64,000 bases of DNA. It comes from Pseudomonas sp. PSKL.D1 (lineage in GTDB: Bacteria; Pseudomonadota; Gammaproteobacteria; Pseudomonadales; Pseudomonadaceae). The DNA is taken from the NCBI RefSeq assembly GCF_028898945.1, contig NZ_CP118607.1:5813131-5877130 (forward strand), written 5' to 3'. The position numbers and the translations under genes are program-made. The notes beneath the pieces were generated by a model. The model had not been told where the DNA came from. It saw nothing but the letters and a program-made list of their open reading frames with translations, and made no database searches. Below, piece by piece: positions 16,819 to 25,840 of this stretch (positions are counted from its first letter, which is position 1; each line of letters starts with the position of its first letter).

Positions 16819-17448
16819 ATGTACAACAGCAAACCGCACCAGGAACATGACCTAGAACGCTTGCACCGGCACATGCTCGACACGCGCCTGGCGGTACTGA
16901 TAAGCCACGGGGAGCAGGGCCTGCTGGCTTCGCACCTGCCCGTGCTGCTCGACCCCTGCGAAGGTGAGTCCGGTACCGTCTATGCCCACCTCGCCAGGGC
17001 CAATCGCCAGTGGCAGGACCTTGAACAGGGCCGCGAGATGCTGCTGGTGTTCCCAGGGGCAGATGCTTACGTGAGCCCCGGCTATTACCCGAGCAAGGCC
17101 GACAACCCCAAAGTAGTGCCAACCTGGAACTACCTTGCCGTGCACGCCTACGGCCCGGTCGAAGTGATCCACGACGCCACACCGCTATTGCAGATTGTTA
17201 GCCGCCTGACCGATCACCATGAGCAAGGCCGCGACCAGCCTTGGAAAGTGGCCGACGCCCCCAGCGATTACCTCGAAGGCATGCTCCGCGCCATTGTCGG
17301 CATCCGCATGCCCATCACACGCCTGCAGGGAGCACGCAAACTCAGCCAGAACCGCTCTGCGCAAGACATTGCCGGCGTGCGTGACGGCTTGGGCGCCAGC
17401 CCCGATTACCTCGACAACCAACTTGCCGCGCACATGCGCCAGCTCTGA
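16819..17448 (+). CDS. PaiB-like FMN-binding protein
   Basis: A 209-residue protein of the FMN-binding negative transcriptional regulator family (PaiB), with a split-barrel flavin-binding fold. Recognisable segments are MYNSKPHQEHDLERL at the start, SHLPVLLD near 40, HLARANRQW near 57, and ALVSP-like DAYVSPGYYPSK followed by VPTWNY near 90-105. The ATG at 16819 has AAGGA upstream; the frame is open earlier but without support. It heads a run of three genes with two GNAT acetyltransferases (11- and 7-bp gaps), divergent from the MocR gene. DNA binding by this family is poorly proven. Confidence 0.85.
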   Translation: MYNSKPHQEHDLERLHRHMLDTRLAVLISHGEQGLLASHLPVLLDPCEGESGTVYAHLARANRQWQDLEQGREMLLVFPGADAYVSPGYYPSKADNPKVVPTWNYLAVHAYGPVEVIHDATPLLQIVSRLTDHHEQGRDQPWKVADAPSDYLEGMLRAIVGIRMPITRLQGARKLSQNRSAQDIAGVRDGLGASPDYLDNQLAAHMRQL

Positions 17449-17459
17449 AGGAAAACCCC

Positions 17460-17906
17460 ATGCCCAGCGTTACCCTGCGCCCTGTTGGCGCCAATGACCA
17501 TGCCGCCTGGCTCGCCTTGTGGCAGGCCTACCTGCGCTTTTACCAGACAGAACTGGCCGACGAAGTCAGCGCCAGCACCTGGCAGCGCTTGCTTGATGTG
17601 AACGAGCCAACCCACTCTGCCCTCGCCTGGGTCGATGACAAGGCTGTAGGCATGGTCAACTGGATCTATCATCGGTCGAACTGGAGCATCGAGAACTCCT
17701 GCTACCTGCAGGACTTGTATGTGGACAGCAGCCAGCGCGGCCTGGGTATTGGCCGCCAGTTGATCGAACATGTGTACGCCACCGCCAAAGCTGCCGGATG
17801 CATCAAAGTGCACTGGCTGACCCATGAAACCAATGCCACGGCCATCAGCCTGTACGAACAGGTTGCCGAGCGCCCGGGCTTCATCCAATTCCGCAAAGGG
17901 TTGTAG
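17460..17906 (+). CDS. GNAT-family N-acetyltransferase
   Basis: A 148-residue GNAT enzyme. Motif A is LYVDSSQRGLGIGRQLI near residue 85-100, with the acetyl-CoA pyrophosphate-binding QRGLGIG loop; motif B follows at NATAISLYEQ near 123. The start lies 11 bp after the PaiB-like gene, so it is co-transcribed. Substrate unknown; in many MocR-controlled clusters such enzymes act on amino acids or polyamines. Confidence 0.88.
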   Translation: MPSVTLRPVGANDHAAWLALWQAYLRFYQTELADEVSASTWQRLLDVNEPTHSALAWVDDKAVGMVNWIYHRSNWSIENSCYLQDLYVDSSQRGLGIGRQLIEHVYATAKAAGCIKVHWLTHETNATAISLYEQVAERPGFIQFRKGL

Positions 17907-17913
17907 GCCGAAC

Positions 17914-18585
17914 ATGACAGATGCATTGAACTGGAAACCCGCTGCCACACCCAAGGCCGAATCCATCGATGGCCGTTTCATTCGCCTGGAAAAGCTCGAC
18001 CCGGCACGTCATGGGGATGACCTATGGGAAGTACTGCAAGGCCCTGGCTCCGACCCGGTGCTTTGGGACTACTTGCCGTACGGCCCATTCAATGAACGCG
18101 CGGCCTTTGATAGCTGGCTGCAAGGCAACGCCGCCGGCCACGACCCGCTCTACTTCACTGTGATCGACCGCGCCAGCGGCCAAGCCCAGGGCATGCTTAC
18201 CCTGATGTCGATCGTACCCGACCACGGCCGCATCGAAATTGGCCATATCGCCTTCGGCGCCGCCATGCAGCGCTCGCCGAAAAGTACCGAAGCGGTGTAC
18301 CTGCTGGGCAAGCTCAGCTTTGAGTTGGGCAATCGCCGACTGGAGTGGAAGTGCAATAACGCCAATGCTCGCTCCAAACGGGCGGCAGAGCGCTTGGGCT
18401 TCCAGTCAGAAGGGGTTTTCCGCAAGCATCTTGTGGTCAAAGACCACAACCGGGATACAGCGTGGTATTCGATTACCGATGATGAATGGCCGCAGGTAGC
18501 AACGGGGTTTGAGCGGTGGTTGAGCGCGGAAAATCAGCAGGATGGGGGGCAAGTGCGCACACTGGAAGCGTGTCGTAAAGGCTGA
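17914..18585 (+). CDS. GNAT-family acetyltransferase, RimJ/RimL-like
   Basis: A 223-residue GNAT protein of the Acetyltransf_3 type, which in relatives acetylates ribosomal protein N-termini or small amines. Conserved pieces are GRFIRLEKLD near 20, DPVLWDYLPYGPF near 50, IGHIAFGAAMQRSPKSTEA near 110-128, and RRLEWKCNNANARSKRAAER near 145-165 with the typical N-x-x-S arrangement. The ATG at 17914 lies 7 bp after the previous stop. It is the last gene of the three-gene unit and converges with pycB. Confidence 0.85.
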   Translation: MTDALNWKPAATPKAESIDGRFIRLEKLDPARHGDDLWEVLQGPGSDPVLWDYLPYGPFNERAAFDSWLQGNAAGHDPLYFTVIDRASGQAQGMLTLMSIVPDHGRIEIGHIAFGAAMQRSPKSTEAVYLLGKLSFELGNRRLEWKCNNANARSKRAAERLGFQSEGVFRKHLVVKDHNRDTAWYSITDDEWPQVATGFERWLSAENQQDGGQVRTLEACRKG

Positions 18586-18603
18586 CACCTGCAAACCCGA
18601 AGC

Positions 18604-18629
18604 AAAAAAAAGGGGAGCATCCGCCCCCC
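18604..18629 (-). terminator. Rho-independent terminator after pycB
   Basis: On the minus strand GGGGGGC-GGAT-GCTCCCC (one G-T pair) is followed by eight T. It lies 34 bp past the pycB stop. Confidence 0.88.
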
Positions 18630-18662
18630 AGAGGTTAACTGCTTGTAGATGAGGGCTTTAAC

Positions 18663-20471
18663 TCAGCCCTCGATCTCGATCAGGATCTCGCCCGGCGTCA
18701 CACGGTCGCCCTTGGCCACGTGGATAGCCACAACCTTGCCGGCAATGGCCGCCTGCACTTCGGTTTCCATCTTCATGGCTTCAGTAATCAGCACCGCTTG
18801 GCCTGCCTTGACCACATCGCCTTCCTTGACCAGCACGTCGACAATGTTGCCCGGCATGGTGGTGCTGACGTGGCCCGGTGCACTGGCCTGTTTGCGCTTG
18901 CTGCTACCACCGCCGACGAATTCGTTCAGCGGCTCGAACACCACCTCTTCCGGCATGCCGTCGATCGACAGGTAGAAGTGGCGCTTGCCCTCGGCCTTGA
19001 CGCCTACGCCTGTGATATCCACGCGGTAGGTTTCGCCGTGCACATCGATGACGAACTCGGTCGGTACACCTTCGCCACCTGGTGCGGCAACAGCGCCAGC
19101 TTCAGGGATCGGCAGCAGCGTTTCCGGGGTCAGGGTGCCGGCTTCACGCTCTTCGAGGAACTTGCGGCCGATGTCCGGGAACATGGCAAAGGTCAGTACG
19201 TCTTCCTCACTGCGTGCCAGGGCACCGATGTCGGCACGCAGCTTGGCCATTTCCGGCTTGAGCAAGTCGGCCGGGCGTACATCAATCACCTCTTCGCTGC
19301 CGATCGCCTGACGGCGCAGTTGTTCGTTGACCACGCCAGGGGCCTTGCCGTAGCCGCCCTGCAGGTAAAGCTTCACCTCGTTGGTGATGGTCTTGTAGCG
19401 CTCGCCGGCCAGCACATTGAAGAACGCCTGAGTGCCCACGATCTGCGAGGTCGGAGTAACCAGCGGCGGGAAGCCGAGGTCTTCACGCACCCGCGGGATC
19501 TCAGCCAACACTTCGTTCATGCGGTTGAGTGCGCCTTGCTCCTTGAGCTGGTTGGCCAGGTTGGAAATCATGCCGCCCGGCACCTGGTTGACCTGCACGC
19601 GGGTGTCCACGGCGGTGAACTCGCTCTCGAACTGGTGGTACTTCTTGCGCACCGCATAGAAGTACAGGCCGATTTCCTGCAGCAGCTCCAGGTCCAGGCC
19701 GGTATCGAACTCACTGCCCTTCAGGGCTGCAACCATCGACTCGGTGCCCGGGTGGCTGGTGCCCCAAGCAAAGCTGGAGATGGCGGTGTCGATATGGTCG
19801 GCGCCGTTTTCCACTGCCTTGAGCTGGCACATGGCAGCCAGGCCGGCGGTGTCATGGGAGTGAATGAACACTGGCAGCGACTGCTCGGCCTTCAACGCCT
19901 TGACCAGCTCGCCGGTGGCAAACGGAGTCAGCAGGCCGGCCATGTCCTTGATTGCCACCGAGTCGCAACCCATGGCTTCCATCTGCTTGGCCTGGTTCAC
20001 GAATGCCTCGATGGTGTGCACCGGGCTGGTGGTGTAGGCGATTGTGCCTTGGGCATGCTTGCCGGCAGCCTTTACGGCCTCGATAGCTACACGCAGGTTA
20101 CGCACGTCGTTCATTGCATCAAAAATGCGGAACACATCAATGCCGTTGACCGCTGCCTTGGCCACGAAAGCCTTCACCACATCATCGCTATAGTGGCGGT
20201 AGCCCAGCAGGTTCTGGCCACGCAGCAGCATTTGCAGGCGGGTGTTGGGCAAGGCGTTACGCAGTTTGCGCAGGCGCTCCCATGGGTCTTCTTTGAGGAA
20301 GCGTACGCAGGCATCAAAGGTGGCGCCGCCCCAGACTTCCAGCGACCAATAGCCAACTTTGTCGAGCTTGTCGCAGATCGGGAGCATGTCGTCAGTGCGC
20401 ATGCGGGTGGCCAGCAGGGACTGGTGGGCGTCGCGCAGGATCGTGTCGGTTACGTGAATTTTCTTGGACAT
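18663..20471 (-). CDS. pycB: Pyruvate carboxylase subunit B (OadA-like, biotin-carrying)
   Basis: A 602-residue subunit. The N-terminal carboxyltransferase barrel begins DTILRDAHQSLLATRMRT (metal-binding and catalytic region) and has the KDMAGLLTP motif near 172. A C-terminal biotinyl domain carries the biotin site ITEAMKMETE near 568. With PycA it makes oxaloacetate from pyruvate, ATP and bicarbonate, an anaplerotic step on gluconeogenic growth. A membrane decarboxylase pump is unlikely because no beta or gamma subunit genes are present. It follows pycA by 10 bp. Confidence 0.94.
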   Translation of the reverse strand: MSKKIHVTDTILRDAHQSLLATRMRTDDMLPICDKLDKVGYWSLEVWGGATFDACVRFLKEDPWERLRKLRNALPNTRLQMLLRGQNLLGYRHYSDDVVKAFVAKAAVNGIDVFRIFDAMNDVRNLRVAIEAVKAAGKHAQGTIAYTTSPVHTIEAFVNQAKQMEAMGCDSVAIKDMAGLLTPFATGELVKALKAEQSLPVFIHSHDTAGLAAMCQLKAVENGADHIDTAISSFAWGTSHPGTESMVAALKGSEFDTGLDLELLQEIGLYFYAVRKKYHQFESEFTAVDTRVQVNQVPGGMISNLANQLKEQGALNRMNEVLAEIPRVREDLGFPPLVTPTSQIVGTQAFFNVLAGERYKTITNEVKLYLQGGYGKAPGVVNEQLRRQAIGSEEVIDVRPADLLKPEMAKLRADIGALARSEEDVLTFAMFPDIGRKFLEEREAGTLTPETLLPIPEAGAVAAPGGEGVPTEFVIDVHGETYRVDITGVGVKAEGKRHFYLSIDGMPEEVVFEPLNEFVGGGSSKRKQASAPGHVSTTMPGNIVDVLVKEGDVVKAGQAVLITEAMKMETEVQAAIAGKVVAIHVAKGDRVTPGEILIEIEG

Positions 20472-20481
20472 TATGGGTTCC

Positions 20482-21897
20482 TCACAGGCCTGCGTGGGCG
20501 GCGATGGCGGCGGCGATGGCCAGGGCCAGCTCTTCGGGTTTGCGCTTGATCGAGTAGTTGGTCAGTTCAGGGTGGCTTTCGACAAAGCTGGTGTTGAACT
20601 GGCCACTGCGGAATTCCGGGTTGCGCAGGATTTCCTGGTAGTACGCAGCGGTGGTCTTGACCCCTTGCAAGCGCATGTCGTCCAGAGCCCGCAGGCCGCG
20701 GTCCATGGCTTCTTCCCAAGTCAACGCCCACACCACCAGTTTCAGGCACATGGAGTCGTAGTAGGGTGGAATGGTGTAGCCGGTATAAATCGCCGTGTCG
20801 GTACGTACGCCCGGGCCGCCGGGGGCGTAGTAACGGGTGATCTTGCCGAAGCTTGGCAGGAAGTTGTTTTTCGGGTCTTCAGCGTTGATTCGGAACTGCA
20901 ACGCGTAACCCCGGTGGTGGATGTCTTCCTGCTTGACCGAAAGCGGCAGGCCGGACGCGATGCGAATTTGCTCGCGGACGATGTCGATACCGGTGATTTC
21001 TTCGGTGATGGTGTGCTCCACCTGTACGCGGGTGTTCATTTCCATGAAGTACACCTCGCCATCGGCGAGCAGGAACTCCACGGTACCGGCGTTCTCGTAA
21101 TCCACCGCTTTGGCAGCACGCACCGCCAGGTCGCCGATGTAGGCGCGCTGCTCAGGGGTGAGCTGTGGGCTTGGAGCTATTTCGATGAGTTTCTGGTTGC
21201 GGCGCTGGATCGAGCAATCGCGCTCAAACAGGTGTACCACGTTGCCGTGGCTGTCACCGAGGATCTGCGCCTCGATGTGCTTAGGGTTGACGATGCACTT
21301 TTCCAGGAACACTTCAGCAGAGCCGAAGGCCTTGGTGGCTTCGGAAATCACCCGAGGGAAATTCTGCTCCAGTTCTTCACGGCTGTTGCAGCGGCGAATG
21401 CCGCGCCCGCCGCCGCCAGAGGTGGCTTTGAGCATTACCGGGTAACCAATGCGGTCACCTTCGCTCAAGGCTTCGTGGATGTCGGCAACGTTGCCTTCGG
21501 TGCCCGGAGTAACCGGAACGCCTGCGGTGATCATGGTGCGACGGGCTTCAGTCTTGTCGCCCATGCGGCGGATGACGTCTGCGGCCGGGCCGATGAACTT
21601 GATACCGCGCTCGGCGCAAATCTCTGCCAGCTCAGCATTTTCCGACAGGAAACCATAGCCTGGGTGCAAGGCATCACAGCCGGTTTCCACAGCCAGGTTG
21701 ACCAGCTTGCGCGGGTTCAGATAACCGGCCAGCGGCTCGGAACCAATGCTGTAAGCCTCGTCAGCACGCTTGACGTGCAAGGCATGACGATCGGCATCGG
21801 AATAGATCGCTACAGAGCGAATGCCCATTTCGGCGCACGCCCGTACGATGCGGACTGCGATTTCACCCCGGTTGGCGATCAGGATTTTTTTTATCAC
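20482..21897 (-). CDS. pycA: Pyruvate carboxylase subunit A (biotin carboxylase)
   Basis: A 471-residue ATP-grasp biotin carboxylase that loads CO2 onto the biotin of PycB. It begins IKKILIANRGEIAVRIVRAC; HPGYGFLSEN is near 75, the ATP-binding glycine loop SGGGGRGIRR near 160, and MEMNTRVQVEHTITEE near 285 holds the catalytic Glu/Asn/Arg set. It lacks a biotin carboxyl carrier domain, as expected for the two-subunit enzyme of pseudomonads. It is the first gene of pycAB and divergent from a LysR gene that in P. aeruginosa corresponds to PycR. Confidence 0.94.
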   Translation of the reverse strand: MIKKILIANRGEIAVRIVRACAEMGIRSVAIYSDADRHALHVKRADEAYSIGSEPLAGYLNPRKLVNLAVETGCDALHPGYGFLSENAELAEICAERGIKFIGPAADVIRRMGDKTEARRTMITAGVPVTPGTEGNVADIHEALSEGDRIGYPVMLKATSGGGGRGIRRCNSREELEQNFPRVISEATKAFGSAEVFLEKCIVNPKHIEAQILGDSHGNVVHLFERDCSIQRRNQKLIEIAPSPQLTPEQRAYIGDLAVRAAKAVDYENAGTVEFLLADGEVYFMEMNTRVQVEHTITEEITGIDIVREQIRIASGLPLSVKQEDIHHRGYALQFRINAEDPKNNFLPSFGKITRYYAPGGPGVRTDTAIYTGYTIPPYYDSMCLKLVVWALTWEEAMDRGLRALDDMRLQGVKTTAAYYQEILRNPEFRSGQFNTSFVESHPELTNYSIKRKPEELALAIAAAIAAHAGL

Positions 21898-22004
21898 TGG
21901 AGTCTTCCCAAAGCCGTAGGAACAGACGAACCGGTTCTACCGGTCGGCGCGTGACCAGACGTCGCTGGCCAGTCGCACATTCACCCTAGCGCTGTAGGTT
22001 GATA

Positions 22005-22024
22005 AACAAAAATCAATATTTGTT
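22005..22024. promoter_or_regulatory. Palindrome in the pycA-LysR gap, candidate LysR site
   Basis: AACAAA at 22005-22010 and TTTGTT at 22019-22024 form an interrupted palindrome that contains T-N11-A spacing. It sits in the 189-bp divergent gap, where LysR regulators usually bind. Confidence 0.45.
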
Positions 22025-22086
22025 AGGGGCTGTATTAGCAAAAGCTTATAGTTTGGTAACAAGGTTTTGCCGAAGGGACGGTAAAT

Positions 22087-23049
22087 ATGCGTAAGTCATT
22101 GATGCGTATGACATTACGTCAGCTGCAAATCTTCAATGAGGTGTGCGACTTGCGCTCCTACAGCCGTGCTGCGGAAGAGATGGCACTGACGCAACCCGCC
22201 GTTAGTCTACAAATCCGTCAGCTTGAAGAGCTGATCGGCCAGCCCCTTTTTGAGTATGTTGGCAAAAAGCTGTACCTGACCGAAGCGGCCGAGGCACTGC
22301 AACGGGCAAGCCGCGACATATTCGGCCGCCTGGAGAGCCTCGACATGCAACTGTCGGACATGCAGGGTTCGCTGCAAGGGCAGTTGAAACTGGCGATCGA
22401 GTCCAGCGCCAAGTACTTCGTGCCACACCTGTTCGCGGCCTTCAAGCAGCGCCACCCTGAGGTCAACCTGACGCTCACGGTGGTCAATCGTGCACAGGCA
22501 ATCCGGCGCCTGTCTGATAACCGTGACGACCTGATCATTATGTCGATGGTGCCGCAGGACATGGGCCTGGATTTCCTGCCGTTCCTCAATAACCCGATCA
22601 TTGCCGTAGCGCCGCCGGACCATGCGCTGTGCAAGCTTGAGCAATTGCGTTTGCAGGATCTGGAGCCGCACACCCTGTTGATCCGGGAACAAGGCTCGGG
22701 AACGCGCAAAGCCTGTGAAGAGTATTTCAAGGACAAGCGCGTGCACTTCACCCAAACGCTGGAAGTGGCATCTGCCGATGCCCAACGCGAATGCGTGATT
22801 GCCGGCCTGGGTATCGCTTTGCTGACCCGCCACGCGGTGAACATGGAGCTGGCCACCGGTGTGCTCAATGAACTGCCTGTGGAGGAATTGCCACTGTACC
22901 GAAGCTGGTGTGTAGTGCAGGCCAAGGCCAAGCGACAATCGCCGGTCGCGTTGGCCTTTCTGGCGTTCATCCGCAGCGAACGTGCATTGATCAGCGCGCT
23001 TGTTGAGCGCTTTTCAGGGAAATTGCCGCCGACGCCTGCCACACCGTGA
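22087..23049 (+). CDS. LysR-family regulator divergent from pyruvate carboxylase (PycR-like)
   Basis: A 320-residue LysR-type regulator. The helix-turn-helix (CDLRSYSRAAEEMALTQPAV) is at about residues 20-40, and the effector domain starts near 95 (LKLAIESSAKYFVPHLF). It is divergently placed next to pycAB, the position of PycR in P. aeruginosa. The start at 22087 has GGGACGG upstream; MRMTLRQLQIF, seven codons later in the text, would be a conventional alternative. Its 3' end overlaps the convergent 72-codon gene by 59 bp. Confidence 0.88.
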   Translation: MRKSLMRMTLRQLQIFNEVCDLRSYSRAAEEMALTQPAVSLQIRQLEELIGQPLFEYVGKKLYLTEAAEALQRASRDIFGRLESLDMQLSDMQGSLQGQLKLAIESSAKYFVPHLFAAFKQRHPEVNLTLTVVNRAQAIRRLSDNRDDLIIMSMVPQDMGLDFLPFLNNPIIAVAPPDHALCKLEQLRLQDLEPHTLLIREQGSGTRKACEEYFKDKRVHFTQTLEVASADAQRECVIAGLGIALLTRHAVNMELATGVLNELPVEELPLYRSWCVVQAKAKRQSPVALAFLAFIRSERALISALVERFSGKLPPTPATP

Positions 23050-23209
23050 GGTCCTGTAACTCGGGGTAATCGGCCAGATCGCGAAGCAGTTGGCGTTGAT
23101 CGCAATAGCTTTCGATCGCGCGGCGATACTCCATCCGGCGCTGATCCTTTTCCTGCTGTTTACGAGCTTTGGCGTTGGGTTGGTAGATGCCGTCGTTGTC
23201 ACGAGCCAT
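22991..23209 (-). CDS. Small basic conserved Pseudomonas protein (PA3496-like)
   Basis: A 72-residue soluble protein with a highly charged, helical N-terminal half (ARKQQEKDQRRMEYRRAIES). A good GGGAGA ribosome site precedes the ATG. It resembles the small Pseudomonas proteins annotated as PA3496 family, for which an envelope role has been proposed; I recall this pattern and have not searched. It converges on and overlaps the LysR gene's last 59 bp. Confidence 0.65.
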   Translation of the reverse strand: MARDNDGIYQPNAKARKQQEKDQRRMEYRRAIESYCDQRQLLRDLADYPELQDLTVWQASAAISLKSAQQAR

Positions 23210-23342
23210 TGCCTGTCTCCCAGATAGGATGCGGGAGTTTCAGACTGGACTTTGCGGTTTACGGTTTGGCTTTGGAATGGTGACAGAACGGTGAAATTTA
23301 AGGTGCCCGCGCCGACAACTCAGCAGGCTCAGGCACATATGA

Positions 23343-24209
23343 TCAGTCGTCCATCGCCTTGATGGACTTGGGTGACAGACGCAGGCTGCGCAAACTGCGC
23401 TTAACGCTCTTCAGGTGGTTGACCAGGCTTGGCCCACGCGCCATGGCGACGCCCATGGCCAGCACATCGATTACCACCAGGTGAGCGATGCGTGACGTCA
23501 GCGGGGTATAGATTTCAGTGTCTTCGTGCACATCAATCGCCAGGTTGACAGTCGACAGCTCGGCAAGTGGCGTTGCACTCGGGCACAGGGTAATCAGGTT
23601 GGCACCGCTTTCCCGCACAAGGTTGGCGGTGATCAACAGGTCCTTGGAACGCCCAGACTGAGAAATGCACACGGCCACATCCCCGGGCTTCAACGTCACC
23701 GCAGACATCGCCTGCATGTGCGGGTCCGAATAGGCTGCAGCATTGAGCAGCAGGCGGAAGAACTTGTGCTGGGCATCCGCCGCTACTGCTCCGGATGCAC
23801 CGAAACCATAAAACTCCACACGCTGCGCCTGAGCCATGGCACTCACCGCTTGCTGCAAGGCATGCGGATCAAGTTGCTCACGCACTTCCATCAATGTGTG
23901 CAGGGTAGTGTCGAAAATTTTCAGGCTGTAGTCGGCGACCGAGTCGTCTTCATGGATGGCGAACTGGCCGAAGCTCGCACCCGCAGCCAGGCTTTGCGCC
24001 AGCTTGAGCTTCAGGTCCTGGAAACCCGAGCACCCGATCGCACGGCAAAATCGCACAATGGTCGGTTCGCTGATACCTACGCTGTGAGCCAGATCGGCCA
24101 TGGAACTGTGCATGACGGCCGCCGGGTCAAGCAGCACGTGGTCCGCGACTTTGAGTTCCGATTTGCGCAGCAGGTGGCGCGATTGGGCGATATGTTGCAA
24201 CAGATTCAC
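23343..24209 (-). CDS. RpiR-family regulator, HexR paralogue
   Basis: A 288-residue regulator. Residues 1-77 form the RpiR helix-turn-helix (SMADLAHSVGISEPTIVRFC); residues about 120-255 form a SIS sugar-phosphate-binding domain (FYGFGASGAVAADAQHKF, SQSGRSKD). HexR-type proteins repress glucose-catabolic genes and release DNA on binding KDPG. It is divergent from zwf with a perfect HexR-like palindrome between them. P. putida has a canonical hexR beside another zwf elsewhere, so this is likely the second, zwf-linked copy. Confidence 0.9.
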   Translation of the reverse strand: MNLLQHIAQSRHLLRKSELKVADHVLLDPAAVMHSSMADLAHSVGISEPTIVRFCRAIGCSGFQDLKLKLAQSLAAGASFGQFAIHEDDSVADYSLKIFDTTLHTLMEVREQLDPHALQQAVSAMAQAQRVEFYGFGASGAVAADAQHKFFRLLLNAAAYSDPHMQAMSAVTLKPGDVAVCISQSGRSKDLLITANLVRESGANLITLCPSATPLAELSTVNLAIDVHEDTEIYTPLTSRIAHLVVIDVLAMGVAMARGPSLVNHLKSVKRSLRSLRLSPKSIKAMDD

Positions 24210-24253
24210 GGGCTGGACTCGGTTATGATCGGCTGGCCGGGATGTAGCTTTCT

Positions 24254-24268
24254 TGTAGTTATACTACA
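24254..24268. promoter_or_regulatory. HexR-like operator between the RpiR gene and zwf
   Basis: TGTAGTTATACTACA is a perfect 15-bp palindrome (6-bp arms around TAT) located 44 bp before the zwf start, matching the TGTAGT-N-ACTACA type of HexR site known in gamma-proteobacteria. Confidence 0.75.
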
Positions 24269-24312
24269 TGGACGTCAACCCGCCCAGTTAAACGAACGTG
24301 GAGAGTGGTGGT

Positions 24313-25755
24313 TTGACGATTCCTTGCGACATTCTGGTGTTCGGCGGCACTGGCGACCTGGCCTTGCACAAGCTGCTGCCGGCGCTCTATCACCTGTATC
24401 GCGAGGCACGTCTGAACACTGCCGTACGCGTCATTGCCCTCGCTCGGCGCAACATTTCGCGCAATGACTACCTCAGGCTCGCCGAGCGCCATTGCAGATC
24501 GCAGATCGCGCGCAACGATTTCGAGGAAGATGTGTGGCAACGCTTTTGCGCCCGGATTGACTACTTCCCCATGGATGCGTCGCAAAGCGCCGACTTCGGG
24601 CGCCTGGCACGCTACCTTGGCGAACCTGGGGGGCTTACTCGCATCTACTACCTGGCAACGGCACCGAACCTGTTCGTGCCCATCGCCAATCATCTGCGCA
24701 TTGCCGGGCTGGCTGACAGCGAAGCACGCATCGTGCTGGAGAAACCGATCGGCCATTCACTGACTTCTGCCACGGCCATCAATGAAGCGATTGGTGCGGT
24801 TTTCGATGAGCCCCAGGTGTTTCGCATCGACCACTACCTGGGTAAAGAAACCGTACAGAACCTCATGGCACTGCGCTTCGCCAATGCAATGCTTGAACCG
24901 GTATGGCGCAATGGGCAGGTTGATCATGTTCAGATCAGCGTGTGCGAAACCCTTGGTGTAGAGAACCGTGGCGCGTACTACGACCGAGCGGGCGCAACCC
25001 GCGACATGCTGCAGAATCACCTGCTGCAGCTGTTGTGCCTTGTGGCCATGGAGCCCCCTGCGCAGTTCGAAGCCGAAGCCGTTCGCGATGAAAAGGTAAA
25101 AATCTTGCGGGCCCTGAAGCCAATCAGCGGCCAGGACGTACAAGACAAGACCGTACGTGGGCAATACGGTGCCGGCCATATCGGTGGCCAGGAAGTACCT
25201 GCCTATTATTTCGAGAAGGATGTGGATAACGACAGCGACACCGAAACCTTTGTTGCCGTGCAGGCACACATCGACAATTGGCGCTGGGCCGGCGTGCCTT
25301 TTTACCTGCGCACGGGCAAGCGCATGGCACGGCGCTCTTCGCAGATCGTCATCCAGTTCAAACCTGTGCCCCATGAGCTATTCAGTGGCGGCCAGGTCAA
25401 CCAGTTGCTGATTCAGTTGCAACCTGATGAACGCATCAGCCTGCGCATGATGAGCAAGGCCCCCGGCAAAGGGATGCGCCTGGAGCCGGTCGACCTTGAC
25501 CTCAATTTGGCCAATGCTTTCGGCCTGACGCGCCGCTGGGAGGCTTACGAGCGCTTGTTGCTGGATGTGCTTGAAGGTGATTCAACCTTGTTCATGCGCC
25601 GTGACGAGGTAGAGGCGGCCTGGGCCTGGATCGACCCGATCATCAAAGGGTGGGAAGAGCATTTCCAGGCCCCTCGGCATTACGCCGCCGGCAACAATGG
25701 CCCCGATCAGGCCAGCAGCCTTCTTGCCAGGCATGGCAGGCAATGGCATGGCTGA
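24313..25755 (+). CDS. zwf: Glucose-6-phosphate 1-dehydrogenase
   Basis: A 480-residue enzyme oxidising glucose-6-phosphate to 6-phosphogluconolactone with NAD(P)+. The nucleotide fold begins VFGGTGDLALHKLLPAL, with the active-site signature RIDHYLGKETVQN near 172. Substrate-binding pieces include ENRGAYYDRAGATRDMLQNH near 220 and LRTGKRMARRSS near 335. The TTG at 24313 is favoured because GGAGAG lies 7 bases upstream; a GTG at 24298 would add five residues without a ribosome site. It is likely controlled by the divergent RpiR regulator. A single perfect DnaA box (25221-25229) lies within it. Confidence 0.93.
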   Translation: MTIPCDILVFGGTGDLALHKLLPALYHLYREARLNTAVRVIALARRNISRNDYLRLAERHCRSQIARNDFEEDVWQRFCARIDYFPMDASQSADFGRLARYLGEPGGLTRIYYLATAPNLFVPIANHLRIAGLADSEARIVLEKPIGHSLTSATAINEAIGAVFDEPQVFRIDHYLGKETVQNLMALRFANAMLEPVWRNGQVDHVQISVCETLGVENRGAYYDRAGATRDMLQNHLLQLLCLVAMEPPAQFEAEAVRDEKVKILRALKPISGQDVQDKTVRGQYGAGHIGGQEVPAYYFEKDVDNDSDTETFVAVQAHIDNWRWAGVPFYLRTGKRMARRSSQIVIQFKPVPHELFSGGQVNQLLIQLQPDERISLRMMSKAPGKGMRLEPVDLDLNLANAFGLTRRWEAYERLLLDVLEGDSTLFMRRDEVEAAWAWIDPIIKGWEEHFQAPRHYAAGNNGPDQASSLLARHGRQWHG

Positions 25756-25840
25756 AGGCTTTCATGCTGCCTGAGCGCCCGAAATGGGAAGAGAGTGCGC
25801 CAGCGATATCGCACTGCCTCCTCATATACGGAACCCGCTC

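Noticed and set aside
18720..20549. Long open frame antisense to pycB (609 codons), and similar ones antisense to pycA, the atp genes, parA and mnmG
   Set aside because: They mirror strongly conserved genes, have no ribosome sites and give His/Gln/Arg-rich proteins of no known family; long antisense frames are a by-product of GC-rich codon use.
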